NCBI GenBank assembly: GCA_007258455.2
Contig: VDFB02115009.1
Span: forward strand, 109,621 to 173,620
Source: Sequoia sempervirens
Lineage: Eukaryota; Streptophyta; Pinopsida; Cupressales; Cupressaceae
DNA: 64,000 bases
Reading direction: 5' to 3'
Below are positions 11,635-24,257 of the stretch, piece after piece. Made by a program: the position numbers and the translations under genes. A model generated the notes under the pieces. The model was not told where the DNA came from. It made no database searches and saw only the letters and a program-made list of their open reading frames with translations. The stretch's first letter is position 1, and each line of letters begins with the position of its first letter.

Positions 11635-13259
11635 TGTTGAGAATTATGACTCAAATTTATTGGCTTGATTACTTCCTGGAGCAGTTCTGTTTTGCTCCTT
11701 CATCGGCCTAAATTAAGTCATTGGTTTTCAAGTTTATCTAACTAAAGTCGTGGGGTTCCAAAGTTTCATAACCTCCCAACTTAGTGACTATGGAGGGAAG
11801 GATCCTTCCTTTGTTTTTGGCTCATCACGGGTTTCAGGAACTTCGTAACCTCCAACTTGGGGTTTGGAAGTTTAGGTTTTGAACGACGGAGCAATCCCTT
11901 TGTTGGAAAGTCGTGGGTTCTAGGAACTTTGTAACCTCCGACATGAGGTTCTAGAGTTCGGTTCTCTAGCGATATAGCAACTTAGATACCAACAGATGTG
12001 AGGGCCACTTGGAGTTAATATTTAATTCTTTTCCAAGAGACTTGTTGAGAATATTGTAGATTCCCTTTTGATGCTTCAGAATTGCACAAGCAGTGGACAC
12101 GTGTCTTGGTGGACCCCTCACCAAGGAAAGCGTAATATGAAGGAGTGTTGACAGTTGGAAATCGATGGTTGGTTTCCAACTGCCGATGGATGTGGGACCC
12201 GATAGGATGGATATCAGTGTGAACTCTTAGTGATAGAGTGTGTCTGGCCGACAAGATGGTTCAAAAGGTGTATGAGTTTAATGACATTGGGGAGACCTAT
12301 GGGTTCAATGTGACATTATGAACTCTTGCTGATGGACGTTGTCTTGTCGATGGACTTGGTCGAGACTTTAGGATGATGGACAACATCGGGGAGACTTTGA
12401 TGATTGATGTGTTTTGCTAAACTGTGGCCGATAGACAAAGTCATGCCGATAGACTTGAAGGCGTACCATGGTTGGAAGGATGCTGACTTGGTTGAGCACT
12501 GATGTGTATGATGTTCATTGGAGGATCATGGGTGAGTTGGAGAAGTTAGAACAGTTAATAGTTGGTCTAACTATTGGAATACAAACTAGTCTATAGAAGA
12601 TGAACTGTTTCCTATCTGTTGAAGACAAATGTATATACATTGGACATTTTGCGGTACGAAGGTAGAGAGGAAGATTGAGGTAGGGATTATGCTGCCGAAA
12701 TATCTCTAGATTAAGTGTCTTGGTTGATCTCTTATGTTAATTTGCACTATATACTATGTGAAAGTATTGTAATAGTGCAAAGGTTGTATGGACTGAGAGG
12801 TTGATCAGGGAAAATGTAAAAAGTGAGAGAGGGAAACAAAACAAGGTTGTTGCCAGTTTGTCTCTAGAATGAAACAAGGAGTAATCTCTGTGAAAAAAGC
12901 TATGAGCCTAAGATTGTATTGTAACTCTATTTTTTGCTGAATAATACAATGGATCGGATCTTTTGGAGTGTGGGGTTTTTTTACCTAAAAGGATTTTCCC
13001 CACGTAAATATGTGTGTTCTAATCTTTTGTACTAGCTTTCATGTTTAATGGTTCTATTTGTTGAATTTGTTTATGCAAGTTGTTCAAACTAAATTTACAT
13101 GTGCTTCTCTCAGAAAGATTAATATGGGAAATGAACTGTGTCTGATTCTCTTTGTGACATAGTTTTTTGTGTTTTTGAGGAAAACTATTTGAAATTAAAG
13201 TTGCTAAAGGCACTACTATTGTTGGAGGTTTCTCTGAGATGACAAAATTTTTCCCAACA
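11635..13259 (+). repeat. 5' LTR of the LARD-like element
   Basis: TG...CA ended, 1,625 bp. It carries degenerate internal repeats around a core like GGAACTTCGTAACCTCCAACTTGGGGTT at about 11752, 11827 and 11923, given here in two overlapping parts. It also has two inverted repeats: CAGTTGGAAA...TTTCCAACTG (12152-12161 with 12173-12182) and TTGCACTAT...ATAGTGCAA (12742-12750 with 12772-12780). Recurring GCCGATAGAC-like motifs lie at 12180-12460. Confidence 0.92.
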
Positions 13260-13261
13260 AG

Positions 13262-13273
13262 TGGTATCAGAGC
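13262..13273 (+). other. Primer-binding site, initiator tRNA-Met type
   Basis: TGGTATCAGAGC, two bases after the LTR end. This is the complement of the 3' end of plant initiator tRNA-Met, the usual primer for minus-strand synthesis. Confidence 0.93.
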
Positions 13274-16200
13274 CGTCTTTTGGTTGCTGGTTTTGGGTAT
13301 TTCTCTTGTGAAGATTTCTTAGTCTATCAGGCTTGAGGAAATCTGGAGGAATTGGCTGATGTATTGATCCTTTGGTGAGTGGAACTCTTGTAGTATTCAG
13401 AGACAGCACGTAGTTTGAAGGATGGTGAAGATGGAGTTTTTTATCTTGGTAGTAGTATAACCTTAATATATGAGGTAGATTTCTTTCTTCTTGGTTGAGT
13501 TGCAGTAAAGATTTCATATTGGGTGTCTGTGTGAGAGGCTTCGTGGTGATATGAAGAAGCTTGGGTTGTGTCTCAGCCATGGAAGAGAGTGCTTATGTTG
13601 GGTGGTATTTCCTGGTGTTGGAAGACATTGTATTCTGTCAACCTCAAATGTGTGAAGGCTATGGAGTTAATCATTAGATGATTTGAAATTTTTTGGAATA
13701 GTCTATCTCTTTCTCGAATGCATGTGCATATTGATGGTTTTGGAATTTTCTTCAAGGGGGCCTGGAGTTCTTGAATTGTTGTTTCCTTTTTTAAGGATGT
13801 ATTGTACTTGCATGTTTTTATGTGGTTTTGCAGGTTTTACACGTCAAGAAAAACTTGTGATTATGTGGATTTGTTAAACTATTTTCTAGACCTTGGATTT
13901 TGGGGTGTTGTTGGATGAGATGTTTGCAATTCTGCATGTATTCTTTGACATGGTATGAGGAGGTGAGATGCTTTCTCTGTATGAGAGCTTTGGTATGTGA
14001 TTTTTCACTTAGCATTCTTGTGGTGTTGCTTGTGGATTCCTTGACTATGGTGCTCATTGTGGAAATGTTTGGAAAATCATATTTGGTCATGATCTGGTGT
14101 TGGAGTCTTGGTGTCTACATGGTTATCTTCTTTGATATCTCGACTTATGATTACTAATGTGATGATGGGTTTGCACATTTGATGGAATTGATCTTTCAAG
14201 TGATGTGGTTGGTGGTTTAGCTACCCATTGGCTGCAATGAGATAACTCGGATGTGGACTGTCTATATCCACGAGGTTAATGCAATGTTGGTGCAAATCTA
14301 TTAGTTGGAATTGTCTTTGGTCACTTGTGCATTAGTGTGGTTGCTTTGGGATGAGAAGATGGATGGTGCTAAGTACCTAAATAGTCGGTTATAGGGACCT
14401 ATAGCATGTTGTATCACAACATCATGGACGGCTTGGATACATTACTTTGTGTAAGCTTTTGACAATGATGGTAATATCTACTTGCTTTGGAGATCTTGGT
14501 GCCACTTGATGGACATGTTTTTGTGTGGACCTGAAGGATTTTCATATTAGCAGATGTTGGGTCATGATGCTTGAGAAGCTTGGTTGTCACAGTTTAGTGG
14601 GAGCTTTAGCAATGACTCTGGATTCATCACTTGGTGGTGAATGTTTTTCTTTAGTGTTGCAAATGTTATCAGGAGGAGCTCTTTGATCTTGTTGCTGCAA
14701 TAGGGTTCTTTCAAATTTGCATGGACACTATTTGAAGATGTGCAACATCTTGGAACCATGGAGGATGACTGGATTCTTTGGCTAAGGTGTTGGTGGTGTT
14801 AGACAGGTGACGTTGGTTTTGAGTTTGTTTGCTTTATGTCATGGTATACTCTTGTTTATGCACTGGAGTTTTGACATTGTGCATTGCACCTGAGACTATG
14901 GTATGTTCACTTGGAGCATGGTATCTCCTAAGGGGGATGGGAAGATCATGGTGTCATGATAATTTCTTGTTTTAGATGTTTGGAGCTTTGAAAGTGGTCT
15001 AGAGTTTCTTTGTGTTTTGAGTACATTGGTCATATGCTCGAGAACTTCTTGTTAGTGCAGTAATGTATTTTGGAGTTCAGCATGGGATGATCATTTGTAG
15101 GTGCTCATGGATACATGGAAAATAAGGTGAGGTTGTAATTCTCCTGAGATGAGAAAGGTGTTGATTTTAGTTGAAATTATGAGTAGCCTACACCTTGGTT
15201 GGACATGAGTTCAATAGAGACCAATGAGGAGATTGCTCTTGGATGAGTCATTATGGCTTGTATATCTTGGAGGAGCATTCTCTTTTCCCACTCTTGGTCT
15301 ACTCGGTAGTTTATCTGAGAGGTATTTTCCCATTATACCTTTCAAGTGTGTTTTATGCTTTCTTTCATGATATGGATCTTGAATTGTTGTTAAATGGTTT
15401 TGGAGGATTCATAGTGGAAGGTGGACATCTCCTTGATATTTTGTGTTATATCATTTATTGATAAGAACTGGTAGGAAATAGTTATATGGGTTGATTTCCT
15501 TATATGGGAAATGAGGTAGATTCATCTTCTTTAAGAGGCTTAAATCCATGATTGTTTACATGTTATACTCGTTATGCTTGATCTTGGTGATTGAACGGTT
15601 GGATGTTGTTATGGCGACTCTTTGATGGCAAGGAGATCATACTTGACACAACTTGACGTTAGAAGTGTATGTAGGAGGATGTTCTACAAGTATATGTTTT
15701 GTAGATTTTTCTCTCTTTGGTCTTGGTGGTCTTCCTAATGTTTAGTTTCACATTACATTGGTCTAAGGTTTAGTCGGAACTGTAGTGATCACTAGCTTGT
15801 GGTCATGTGCTTTCATTCATGATTCATGGGAGATGACATGGAGGTTCTTAATATTTTTCCTTTGTTGGGTGTGGAGAACTTGGGAGAGTTGTGAAGACTT
15901 GTGGTGAGAGTTTTTCTTGCAGGTTATTAATTTGCAAGTTGTGCATATCATTGTGGATGTTCCTTGGTACTACATAGTTACAGTTCTATGTGCTGCTATT
16001 GGTATATTTTTTATGCCTTTGATCTTTCAGATTTGGCGTTACCCATGCAGTGGTAGTTCCTAAATGTGTTTTTTCTTCTTTGAATGGCTGGCACATGGAG
16101 TTTTTTTTTTTTGGAGTACATGGGTTGGTTATGTTGGTGGCATAAGTTTACTAATTTTTTATACCTTTAAGGTATGGATGATTGGATGTTCTACCACTTG

Positions 16201-16610
16201 TTGTGGGTGCTATTTTTCAGTCACGTGGGTTTATCAATTGGAGGGAGCAGTTAGTTTTTTTTTTGTTATTGTTCTAGCTGATGTTCTATCTTGTTTTTTG
16301 GAGGGTGGATTCATGTATGTGTTTGAGTTGAGGGCTTTGAAGCTAATGTTGGGTTGCTTCTATTTAGGTCATGAGCACAGTGGAGTGGTGGCTATGTTGG
16401 TGCCTTTTTCGCCTATAGGATCTGATGCTTGTGTTCTTGAGACTGATGCATATATGCCTTGGCTCATTCCTTTTTGTGTTGTAGATGGTTAGAACTGTTG
16501 CCTGTGTTGGTGGATATCTTAGATGTTGTTGCAGGTGTTTTGGTTGGAGCACGAAAGCATTGTTTAAGATTTTGAGTTTGTGTTGGAAGAAGCCAGTAAG
16601 TTCTTCGTCA
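13274..16610 (+). other. Interior of the LARD-like element, no recognisable protein
   Basis: The interior is G/T-rich on the plus strand. The longest open stretch (16064-16492) is rich in Phe, Cys and Trp and looks like chance translation of GT-rich DNA. Another at 13185-13580 on the minus strand has no domain either. I see no gag, zinc knuckle or DSG motif. Confidence 0.7.
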
Positions 16611-16620
16611 AGTAGGAGAA
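16611..16620 (+). other. Polypurine tract of the LARD-like element
   Basis: AGTAGGAGAA lies immediately before the TGTTGAG start of the right LTR, as expected for the plus-strand priming site. One T interrupts the purines. Confidence 0.75.
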
Positions 16621-18236
16621 TGTTGAGAATTATGACTCAAATTTACTAGCTTGATTGCTTCCTGGAGAAAAAATTTTTCCTCCTTCATCGGCCTGAGTTA
16701 AGTCACTGGTTTTCAAGTTTATCTAACTGAAGTCATGGGGTTCCAAAGTTTCATAACCTCCTGACTTAGCGACTATGGACGGAAGGCTCCTTCCTTTGTT
16801 GTTGGCTCATCACGGGTTCCAGGAACTTCGTAATCTCTAACTTGGGGTTTGGAAGTTCAAGTTTTGAGTGACGGAGTGATCCCTTTATCGACAAGTCATG
16901 GGTTCTGGGAACTTCGTAACCTCCAACATGAGGTTCTAGAGTTTGGTTCTCTAGTGATATAGCAACTTGGATGCCAACAGATGTGGGGACCACTTGGAGT
17001 TAATATTTAAGTATTTTCCAAGAGACTTGTTGAGAATATTGTAGATTCCCTTTTGATGCTTTGAAATTGCAAAAGCAGTGGACATGTGTATTGGTGGACC
17101 CCTCACCACGGCAAGCGTAATATGAAGGAGTGTTGACAGTTGGAAAGCGATGGTTGGTTTCCAACTACCAATGGATGTGGGACCTAATAATATGGATATC
17201 GGTGTGAACTCTTAGTGATAGAGTGTGTCTGGCCGACAAGATGGTTCAAAAAGTGTATGAACTTAATGACATCGAGGAGACCTATGGGTTCAATGTGACA
17301 TTATGAACTCTTGTTGATGGATGGTGTCTTGTCGATGGACTTGGTTGAGACCTCAGGATGATAGACAACATCAGGGAGACTTTGATGATCGGTGTGTTTT
17401 TCTCAACTGTGGCCGACAGACAAAGTCATGCCAATAGACTTGAAGGCAAACCGTGGTTGGAAGGAGCTGACTTGGTTAACTATTGATGTGTATGATGTTC
17501 ATTGGAGGATATGGGTGAGTTTTAGAAGTTAGAATAGTTAACAGTTGGTTTGACTATTGGAACAAAAACTAATCTATAGAAGATGAACTCTATCCTATCT
17601 GCTGAAGATGAATGTATAAACATTGGATGTTTTGCAGTACGAAAGTAGAGAGGAAGATTGAGGCAGGGATTATGCTGCCAAAATCTCTCCAGATTAAGTG
17701 TCTTGGTTGATCTATCGTGTTAATTTGCACTATATACTGTGTGAGAGTATTGTAACAGTGCAAAGGTTGTATGGACTAAGAGGTTGATCAAGGAAAATGT
17801 AAAAAGGAGAGAGGGAAACAAAATAGGGTTGTTGCCAGTTTGTCTCCAGAATAAAACGAGTAATCTCTATGAAAAAGGCTATGAGCCTAAGATTGTATTG
17901 TAACTCTATTTGTTTCTAAATAATACAATGGCTCGAATCTTTTGGAGTGTGGAGTTTTTTACTCGAAAGGTTTTTCCCCAAGTAAATCTATGTTCTAATC
18001 TTTTGTACTATCTTTCATGTTGAATGGTTGTGTTTATTGAATTTGTTTATGCAAGTTGTTGAAACTAAATTTACATGTGCTTCTCTCATAAAGATTAATG
18101 TGGGAAATGAACTGTTTCTGATTTTACTTTGTGACATAGTTGTATGTTTTTTTGAGGCAATCTATTTGAAATTAAAGGTACCAAGGGCACTATTGTTCTT
18201 GGAGGTTTCTTTGAGATGACAAAAATTTTCCCAACA
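16621..18236 (+). repeat. 3' LTR of the LARD-like element
   Basis: 1,616 bp, aligned end to end with 11635-13259. Differences are mostly C/T and G/A, plus a replaced run near 16665-16680. The inverted repeat around 17127-17158 is retained with one change. Confidence 0.92.
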
Positions 18237-19016
18237 TTGGTGTTTACACTACATTCAAAGATGTTTAAGCATTAATGAAAGTTTAGTGTGGCATGTGAAA
18301 GTTAATTTGAGTCTTAATTAAGTTTTGTATTGGTCCACTTTCATTCCTATCCATCATGGGAATGCTTAGTGTCGACCTATTTTGATTTTTTAAATAGTAA
18401 GGTGATTGTAGCCAACTTGAAGATGCTTTTCAAGTTGTCAATGGTATAAATGTAAGGTGAATTTATGTGAGATGGATTATGGAATAGAATTAAATGTTGT
18501 GATTTAAAATTAAGTGCAAAAGTGTGAAATGTAGTGCTATCTATAATGAAAGATTGTTGAATGCAGTGAGTTGAAGTATTTTGATCCCCTGAAGACTACA
18601 AGTATTTTTGAAGTTTTTGTGATGGAATATATGTTGCATTGAGATCATGTTCTCTATGTAACATTTTTTCTTCTTTCTTTTTATATTCCAGGAGTGAGCC
18701 TAGGCTATGTACCTTTCTGGATAGTATGTCCTATTCTAGAAGTGAGCCTATTTGTATCAGTTTTGTAATTACTTATATTGTGAGATAATCCTCACCATGC
18801 TTTTCCCCTTCTAGGGTTTTCCACATAAATCTAGTGTCTTCTTGTGTATTGGGTTGATTGTCTTAAATTTATGTTATATGATTTTCATGTTTAAGCATTA
18901 TAGTAAATTAAGGGTTTAATGAATGCATGTGGATCTAGTTATTGTTGAGGGTTTTTTATGTTTTAATTTGATACAACTAATTCACCCGCCCTCTTAGTTG
19001 TCTTGTTCATTCAACA
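18237..19016 (+). repeat. Copia A 3' LTR, right part
   Basis: This is the continuation of the LTR interrupted at 11634. It holds the typical late-LTR text GGGTTTTCCACATAAAT (about 18814-18830) and CACCCGCCCTCTTAGTTGTCTT shortly before the end TTCAACA at 19016. Plant copia LTRs often end in this style. No gene. Confidence 0.6.
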
Positions 19017-19186
19017 CCCTCTTCATTGTCTTCATTTGAAATAACTACATAAAAATTCATTGCATTGATATGTGCATCAAATCAGATGAATTTAGTCAAC
19101 ATTACAAAAACACTACAAAGTAAGATAAAATTAGGATCAAAGTCAACCAATGATTCTATTTGTGTGATTTGTAATACATTCGGGAG

Positions 19187-21624
19187 TCAATATGTGTCAA
19201 GTGGGTTTAGAATCCGTAACTACCATTCATCAATCCACTCCTTTGATTCACACTCATTCCAAACTTGATATGTACATGAAGAACAAAAGCATGCCATATT
19301 TCATGTATGAATACTCAATGGACCTATATTAGAGCTTTGAAAAGAGTGCAGCTCATTTGATCTTATCAATGTACAAAAATCCTCATATTTTTCAATGTTA
19401 GTATCATCTATCAACCAAAAAAATATATGAACTAAAGTCTTACCTTCATTAATTGGACAAATTGTAACATTACACCACTAGACAATTGATTTATCATCTA
19501 TCAATGCATTTTCTTTATACTTTAACTCTTCTTGTGCTATGGATCTTTTGATACATGCTGCTGGACCATCATTCTCCCCCTTTCCATGTCTCACTTTTCA
19601 AAAAATTTGCATATGTTGAACACCTGTAATATTATGGATCCTACTCAACCAATAGGACATCCGTGAGTTCTTGAATTGTGATGCACAATTATTTGACCAT
19701 ATGATATGTTGACCGAATGATATGGCCCTTCTATCCAAATCAAGGTAAAACACCTAAAATAAACCTTACATGAACTCTATAGAATGTGTGTGATCCTCAA
19801 TAATATAAAAATTATACTCCCTTATAATATTTTTGTCATCCTCTATACTATCACTGTCATGAAATAATTTTATGTGCATAAATATAACAACCTATTTAGA
19901 TTTGTAATACTATGGTTACACTTCATGTTTTGGTTGTAAACTATAGTGATCTGCAAATTCAAAGACTAAAACAATGCTATCAGCTGAAAAAGTGTCCTTG
20001 CATAACTTGAATTTCAAGTCCAACCATTGAGATCTATGGTATTCCTTGCATACTCATACATTATAGTCTCTCGAAATATAGACATAAACTGATAGACTAG
20101 AATCTTTTCAAACCAAATCATAGGTCTTTTTGCATCTTTACCATCTTTAGTATTGTAGGCCATTGTTTTATACTTGTTGAATTCTACTATTTCATTTCCA
20201 ACTGCATGTGTTCTTTCCATATGTTCACAAATTTGGAATACATTGCAAGCCACCACAATGTTGGCGTGTGCAATCCAAGCATAATTTCTTGTAGAATAAA
20301 TGACCATTTGTTCTTTCACATAAAATTGTTGATATGAAATCTCTTGAAGATGTAGGTGGGGCATGTATGTCATAGTCTTGCAAAATATTGTCAATATGAA
20401 AATCTAAACATATACATCAATAAAAATCAAAATGGTTAGAAAAATCTATTTTACTATACATTAACAAGTAGTGTGTATGATTTATTTTGACCTATAAATG
20501 TTTTTGCATTTCAAAAAAAAATTGACAAATTTTAACTTGAGGATACATCTCTATAAATTTAGCAAAAAATTGTGTTTTTCATATCCAAAAATTCTTTGGA
20601 TTAGATCATGGTTTTGACTACCAATTTTCTTTTTTACCACATCTCTTTGATTGTGAGATACCCTTGTGGTATTCTTCCAAGATTCTTCAATTAGGTATCT
20701 CAATGTTTCAAAAATTGGTTTATCTTTTTGTGGTATTCTACCAAAGAATTCCCACAACTCATTTTCATTTGTGTCCTCAATTCTTTGGAGCCTTCCAATG
20801 GCTCTCAAGAAAATTTTACTATTTGTTCTCAATGCTTTAATTATCTTTCTAATGAGATGATATTTTTTTATTTGATTACTTACTATTGTTGGTATAATGA
20901 CACTTCATGTGACATTACTATCTCTAGTGTGTGAGGTGGTACCCACACTCTCATATGTACTCATAAGATTCTTGACAATAGATTTGTTACTTGAAATTTC
21001 TTATGTTCTTAGCCCAATAATCTTCATAATGGACCTATACTTTATATTTATCATTATTTCAACAAAGATTTGACATCTTCTAGTTTCATTTATATTTTCA
21101 AAAAAAAATCTCCAAATATTATTAGCATATCTTCTACAAGTACATTTTGGAATCTTATCATCCATCGGCTACAAAATATTCTCATCAATATCAATAAAAA
21201 ACTTGAGCTTTCTACAAAAAATTCTAGGAGGTGTTCTCAAACATAAATTTTCCTCAGCACTAAGAATTTCATCAATATTTAAATGATATGTGATAGATGG
21301 CATACATTCAATTGAAGATGGAATAGATGGCATACCTTGAAGTTGAGATGGTAAAGTTGGTGTACCTCCATCTTCACATGTGAGTGATGATGTACTTTCA
21401 AGTTGATATGTGGTATATGTTGTCCCTCCATATTGACTTGTGGTAGATGATGTTTCTTCAACTATAGGATTCAAATCTCTCATTGCATGAAGTTTTTTCA
21501 TTTGTTTCCTTTGTGCTTCCAATTCCATATATCTCTTACATATAGTTGATGGTTCATGTTCCTCTTGAATTGGCATGTCTTCTTCTGTCATGTTAAATAT
21601 GACAAACAAATGGCAACAAGGCAT
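19187..21624 (-). pseudogene. Decayed transposon-like protein (WS-x2-CA-x-QFKN / HGKG family), about 800 codons
   Basis: Minus-strand frames joined by about ten stops and a few frameshifts form one protein. N-terminal part (21624-21170): charged, with 10-residue repeats. Middle (20832-20490): LWEFFGRIPQKDKP, TTRVSHNQRDVVKKKIGSQN, then FIEMYPQVKICQFFFEMQKH. Next (20394-20014): a 126-residue open segment. Last part (about 20033-19187): FEFADHYSLQPKHEV, REYNFYIIEDHTHSIEFM, HIIWSNNCASQFKNSR, HGKGENDGPAACIKRSIAQE, WCNV, and a cysteine-rich end MACFCSSCTYQVWNECESKE followed by WIDEW. From memory this order (KxGxR/KFE-type segment, FAENY-like, [WF]SDGCAxQ[FY]KN, HGKGxxDG) recurs in uncharacterised multi-copy proteins of plants and animals that look transposon-derived. 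The Asp usual in WSDNCA is Asn here. No terminal repeats are identified. Confidence 0.65.
21286..21465 (-). repeat. In-frame 30 bp minisatellite (six units) in the N-terminal region
   Basis: Six consecutive 30 bp units start at 21286, 21316, 21346, 21376, 21406 and 21436 with no length change, each ending in a TTGAAGTTG- or CATATTG-like block. On the minus strand they encode 10-residue repeats rich in Ser, Thr, Pro and Gln within the 21624-21169 open frame. Confidence 0.85.
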
Positions 21625-23921
21625 TTACCAAAAAAATGGCAACCAAATGCAAGGACTTGCAAGTTTAACAGTAAATGAGAGGATTTATGCTCAAACATGA
21701 CAAACAAAGGGAAGTAAAGGGAATTTATTGTGTGTGCAAAGGGAATTAATGGATTTCTTGTTGGAGTAGGTATGTAAAGAAGAACATTTTATATACACAT
21801 CAACAAATAATTATCAAATAATGATATGCTAGGGGTAATGGGAAAGGTCCATAAAGGTGACATGTGGTCTAATCTTCACCTAGAAATATTAAAGGAATTG
21901 GTTTAGTAACTCCTCAAATGTCTTAATTGAATGATTAGGAAGTGAGAAAATGCAGTCCAAAATGGTGTCTTTCAATAACCATGGGAACAAATTTTCTAGA
22001 AAAGCATCTTCAGATAAGAAGTCACTATAAAGAGTAGTGAAAGAAAATATTTACATTTTAGGGCCACCTTTCCCATTATAATTCTCAAACCTAGGCACCT
22101 CAAATCGAACAAGGATATAGAAAAAATATGCAATGATAAGGGATTGTGTCTATAATAAGGAGTAATAAATTGAGATGAAGTAATAGTTAAGGTGGGGGTT
22201 TTACTATGTAGTTGGCCAACATTATGAATTAGTTGGTTAAGCATGGAATCAATAGTATAAATATGAGTAGTGGATATGATGTGAAATCAGATGGAGCCTA
22301 AGGGATAAGAGGTACCAAAGGATATTCCATAGAAATTAGAATACAAACCATTATGAGTAGCTACCATGGCCATGGTTGTAGTAGTCACCATGTGCATTGT
22401 ACGTCCTAGCATCAACATACAAATTTGTGTGTCAATAACATTGGAATGAGAATCTAATATGTTTTTTTATAGATGGAGGTATAAGAAAAGATAGTTTTTG
22501 GATAATGTGCATCATTCTTTTAAGAAACTCAATATATTGAGGTTTAGCAACTAACACATTACAAATAGCATCAACCATAGATATTAGTTTGAATGGGTGT
22601 TGTGGAAAGCCTAGATTGTGACTTGAAGAAAGAGATCGGGTTGTAAAAATCATAACAGAGTTTACAAACCTCTATCTGGAAATCCTTTAATGCATAGAAA
22701 TCTATTAAAAATAATTAATGGCCTTTGCACACACTATAAACATGACAAAAAATGGCAGCAAATCCTCTTACATAGATTGACATTCGAGAAAATTAAATTG
22801 CACTCTAGAAATAAAAATTAGCAATATCTAACTATATATAACTAGTTATGACTGTGATATGGATGTAAGAAATTGATTCTTGTATACTTCTAAAGATTTA
22901 GCTGATGATATAACTAAAATATTTAATAAAGTGTGAAAGATTGGTTATGATATACAAAGGAGTGATATACCTATTGGTAGAAGAGATAGGGATAGATTCT
23001 TTGATGTGTATTTATAATATAATTTCATGGAATATCAATATATGAAAGTATCCATCATTTTCCAATATTCCAATTTTATCAATGAGTTATATAGAGTTAA
23101 ATACAATAAAATATAATATACATTGAGTTTCTTTTGTCTAAATTTGTTTCATTTGAATGTGAAAATTCCCTCTCAATAAACAAGGATGAAAATTTATCTT
23201 CTAAGGAAGGGTATGTTGAGTATTATAAAGATCAAGATGATTGATATGATGTATTTGATTATGATTGCATTCAAGAAGAAACTAAATATGATGATTAATG
23301 TATAGTCTAAATGAGTATGATTTTCCCACTCATAATTTTGAATACTTCACAATATATAATCCAAAATCAAAGCATTATATTAAGAAAGTATAATAAGAAT
23401 TGATAAAGAAACATAAGAAAATGAAGGAAATTTTAAAGCATATGTATAAAGACAACATACCTTAAAATCCAAGATTTGATTTGAGAAACTACCCAATTAT
23501 GTGTAGTGTGTTTTTCTTCTTGCATCAAAATCCTCAAGAATTAGAGGTTTTCATGAAGTTGCTTCATTTTCAACATTCCATTTTATAAAAATATAATAGA
23601 ATTACTAAAAACTATAGAAATAACCAATCTATAATATGAAATTATAACAAAAAATCATAATTAGCATTGTAACACTACAAACATGAAATTTTGAGTTCAT
23701 ATAATCAAATTTCATGTAGAAAATTTGATATTTCCTCCTTGCTAAGTTGGCAAACAAAAAAAGGTGGTACAAAGGTGGTGGAGTATGTTAAAATGCATGT
23801 TCTTTCCCCAATAGCATTAAAAATCATTTTTTGCCATATAACATACAGAAGCAAGAGAATAATAGGGCATGTGGGCTTGGATCATGGGTGTCCTACCAGT
23901 TTTAGAATTTTCCAAAACATT
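21625..23921. other. Unassigned AT-rich stretch
   Basis: Short open frames on the minus strand at 21996-22244 and 22432-22653 have no recognisable domain. Text near 22890-23030 and 23160-23330 has coding-like phases (Asp/Lys-rich), but I cannot assign it. No terminal repeats or tRNA motifs seen. Confidence 0.4.
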
Positions 23922-23939
23922 CTCGTGCTATAGCACGAG
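23922..23939. repeat. Perfect 18 bp palindrome CTCGTGCTATAGCACGAG
   Basis: Self-complementary over all 18 bases. Related text GAGTGCACTTT follows it twice (23937 and 23964 regions). It sits about 320 bases before the telomere-like array, and a similar palindrome lies beyond the array at 27205. Confidence 0.85.
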
Positions 23940-24257
23940 TGCACTTTTACATGCACATAGCATGAGTGCACTTTGGATTTCTCTAAATGATACCAAATTT
24001 CAACTTTTTCAAAACACACTCACATTTTTTTTTCATGAATTTGTTAAGGCTTTGTGAGTGTCATCATGTGTGTGTAGGGGGGTGGGTTGAACTATATATA
24101 TGATACCTTTATCAAGGAGAAATGATGACATCTTGTAAGTGCTATCCATGTCTTATTTTGTGTGTGATATGAAATTTCACCACAATTCCCTTGTTATGGC
24201 ATATGTGTCATTGTACATGGCATGATCTTTTCTGTGTATTTCCATTCAATGCAACAT

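Larger units (their letters stand above)
11635..18236 (+). mobile_element. Complete non-autonomous LTR element (LARD-like), 6.6 kb
   Basis: Two direct repeats of about 1.62 kb (11635-13259 and 16621-18236) both start TGTTGAGAATTATGACTC and end TTCCCAACA. A primer-binding motif TGGTATCAGAGC follows the left LTR, and a purine tract AGTAGGAGAA precedes the right one. The flanks CTGGT (11630-11634) and TTGGT (18237-18241) are a 5 bp target duplication with one mismatch. The 3.36 kb interior shows no gag, protease, integrase or RT in any frame. This is the structure of a large retrotransposon derivative mobilised by another element's proteins. The two LTRs differ at roughly one base in ten by eye, so it is old. 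Confidence 0.92.
4290..19016 (+). mobile_element. Ty1/copia retrotransposon A, broken and twice interrupted
   Basis: The order gag, protease, integrase, RT, RNase H is that of Ty1/copia. Coding remnants occupy 4290-7548 and 10024-10407. A polypurine-like GAAGGGGGGG (10571-10580) then precedes a probable 3' LTR, 10581-11634 plus 18237-19016, ending TTCAACA. Two later insertions split it, at 7549-10023 and 11635-18236. The N-terminal half of gag and a 5' LTR are not seen; the sequence before 4290 changes abruptly to an unrelated repeat. Stops occur throughout, so it cannot move on its own. Confidence 0.85.

Noticed and set aside
16064..16492. 142-codon open frame in the LARD interior
   Set aside because: Extremely Phe/Trp/Cys/Val-rich, a product of GT-rich DNA, with no motif.
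22885..22905. CTGATGATA as another hammerhead start
   Set aside because: No stem-loop or GAAAC follows within range. The same applies to CTGATGATGAGG near 9240.
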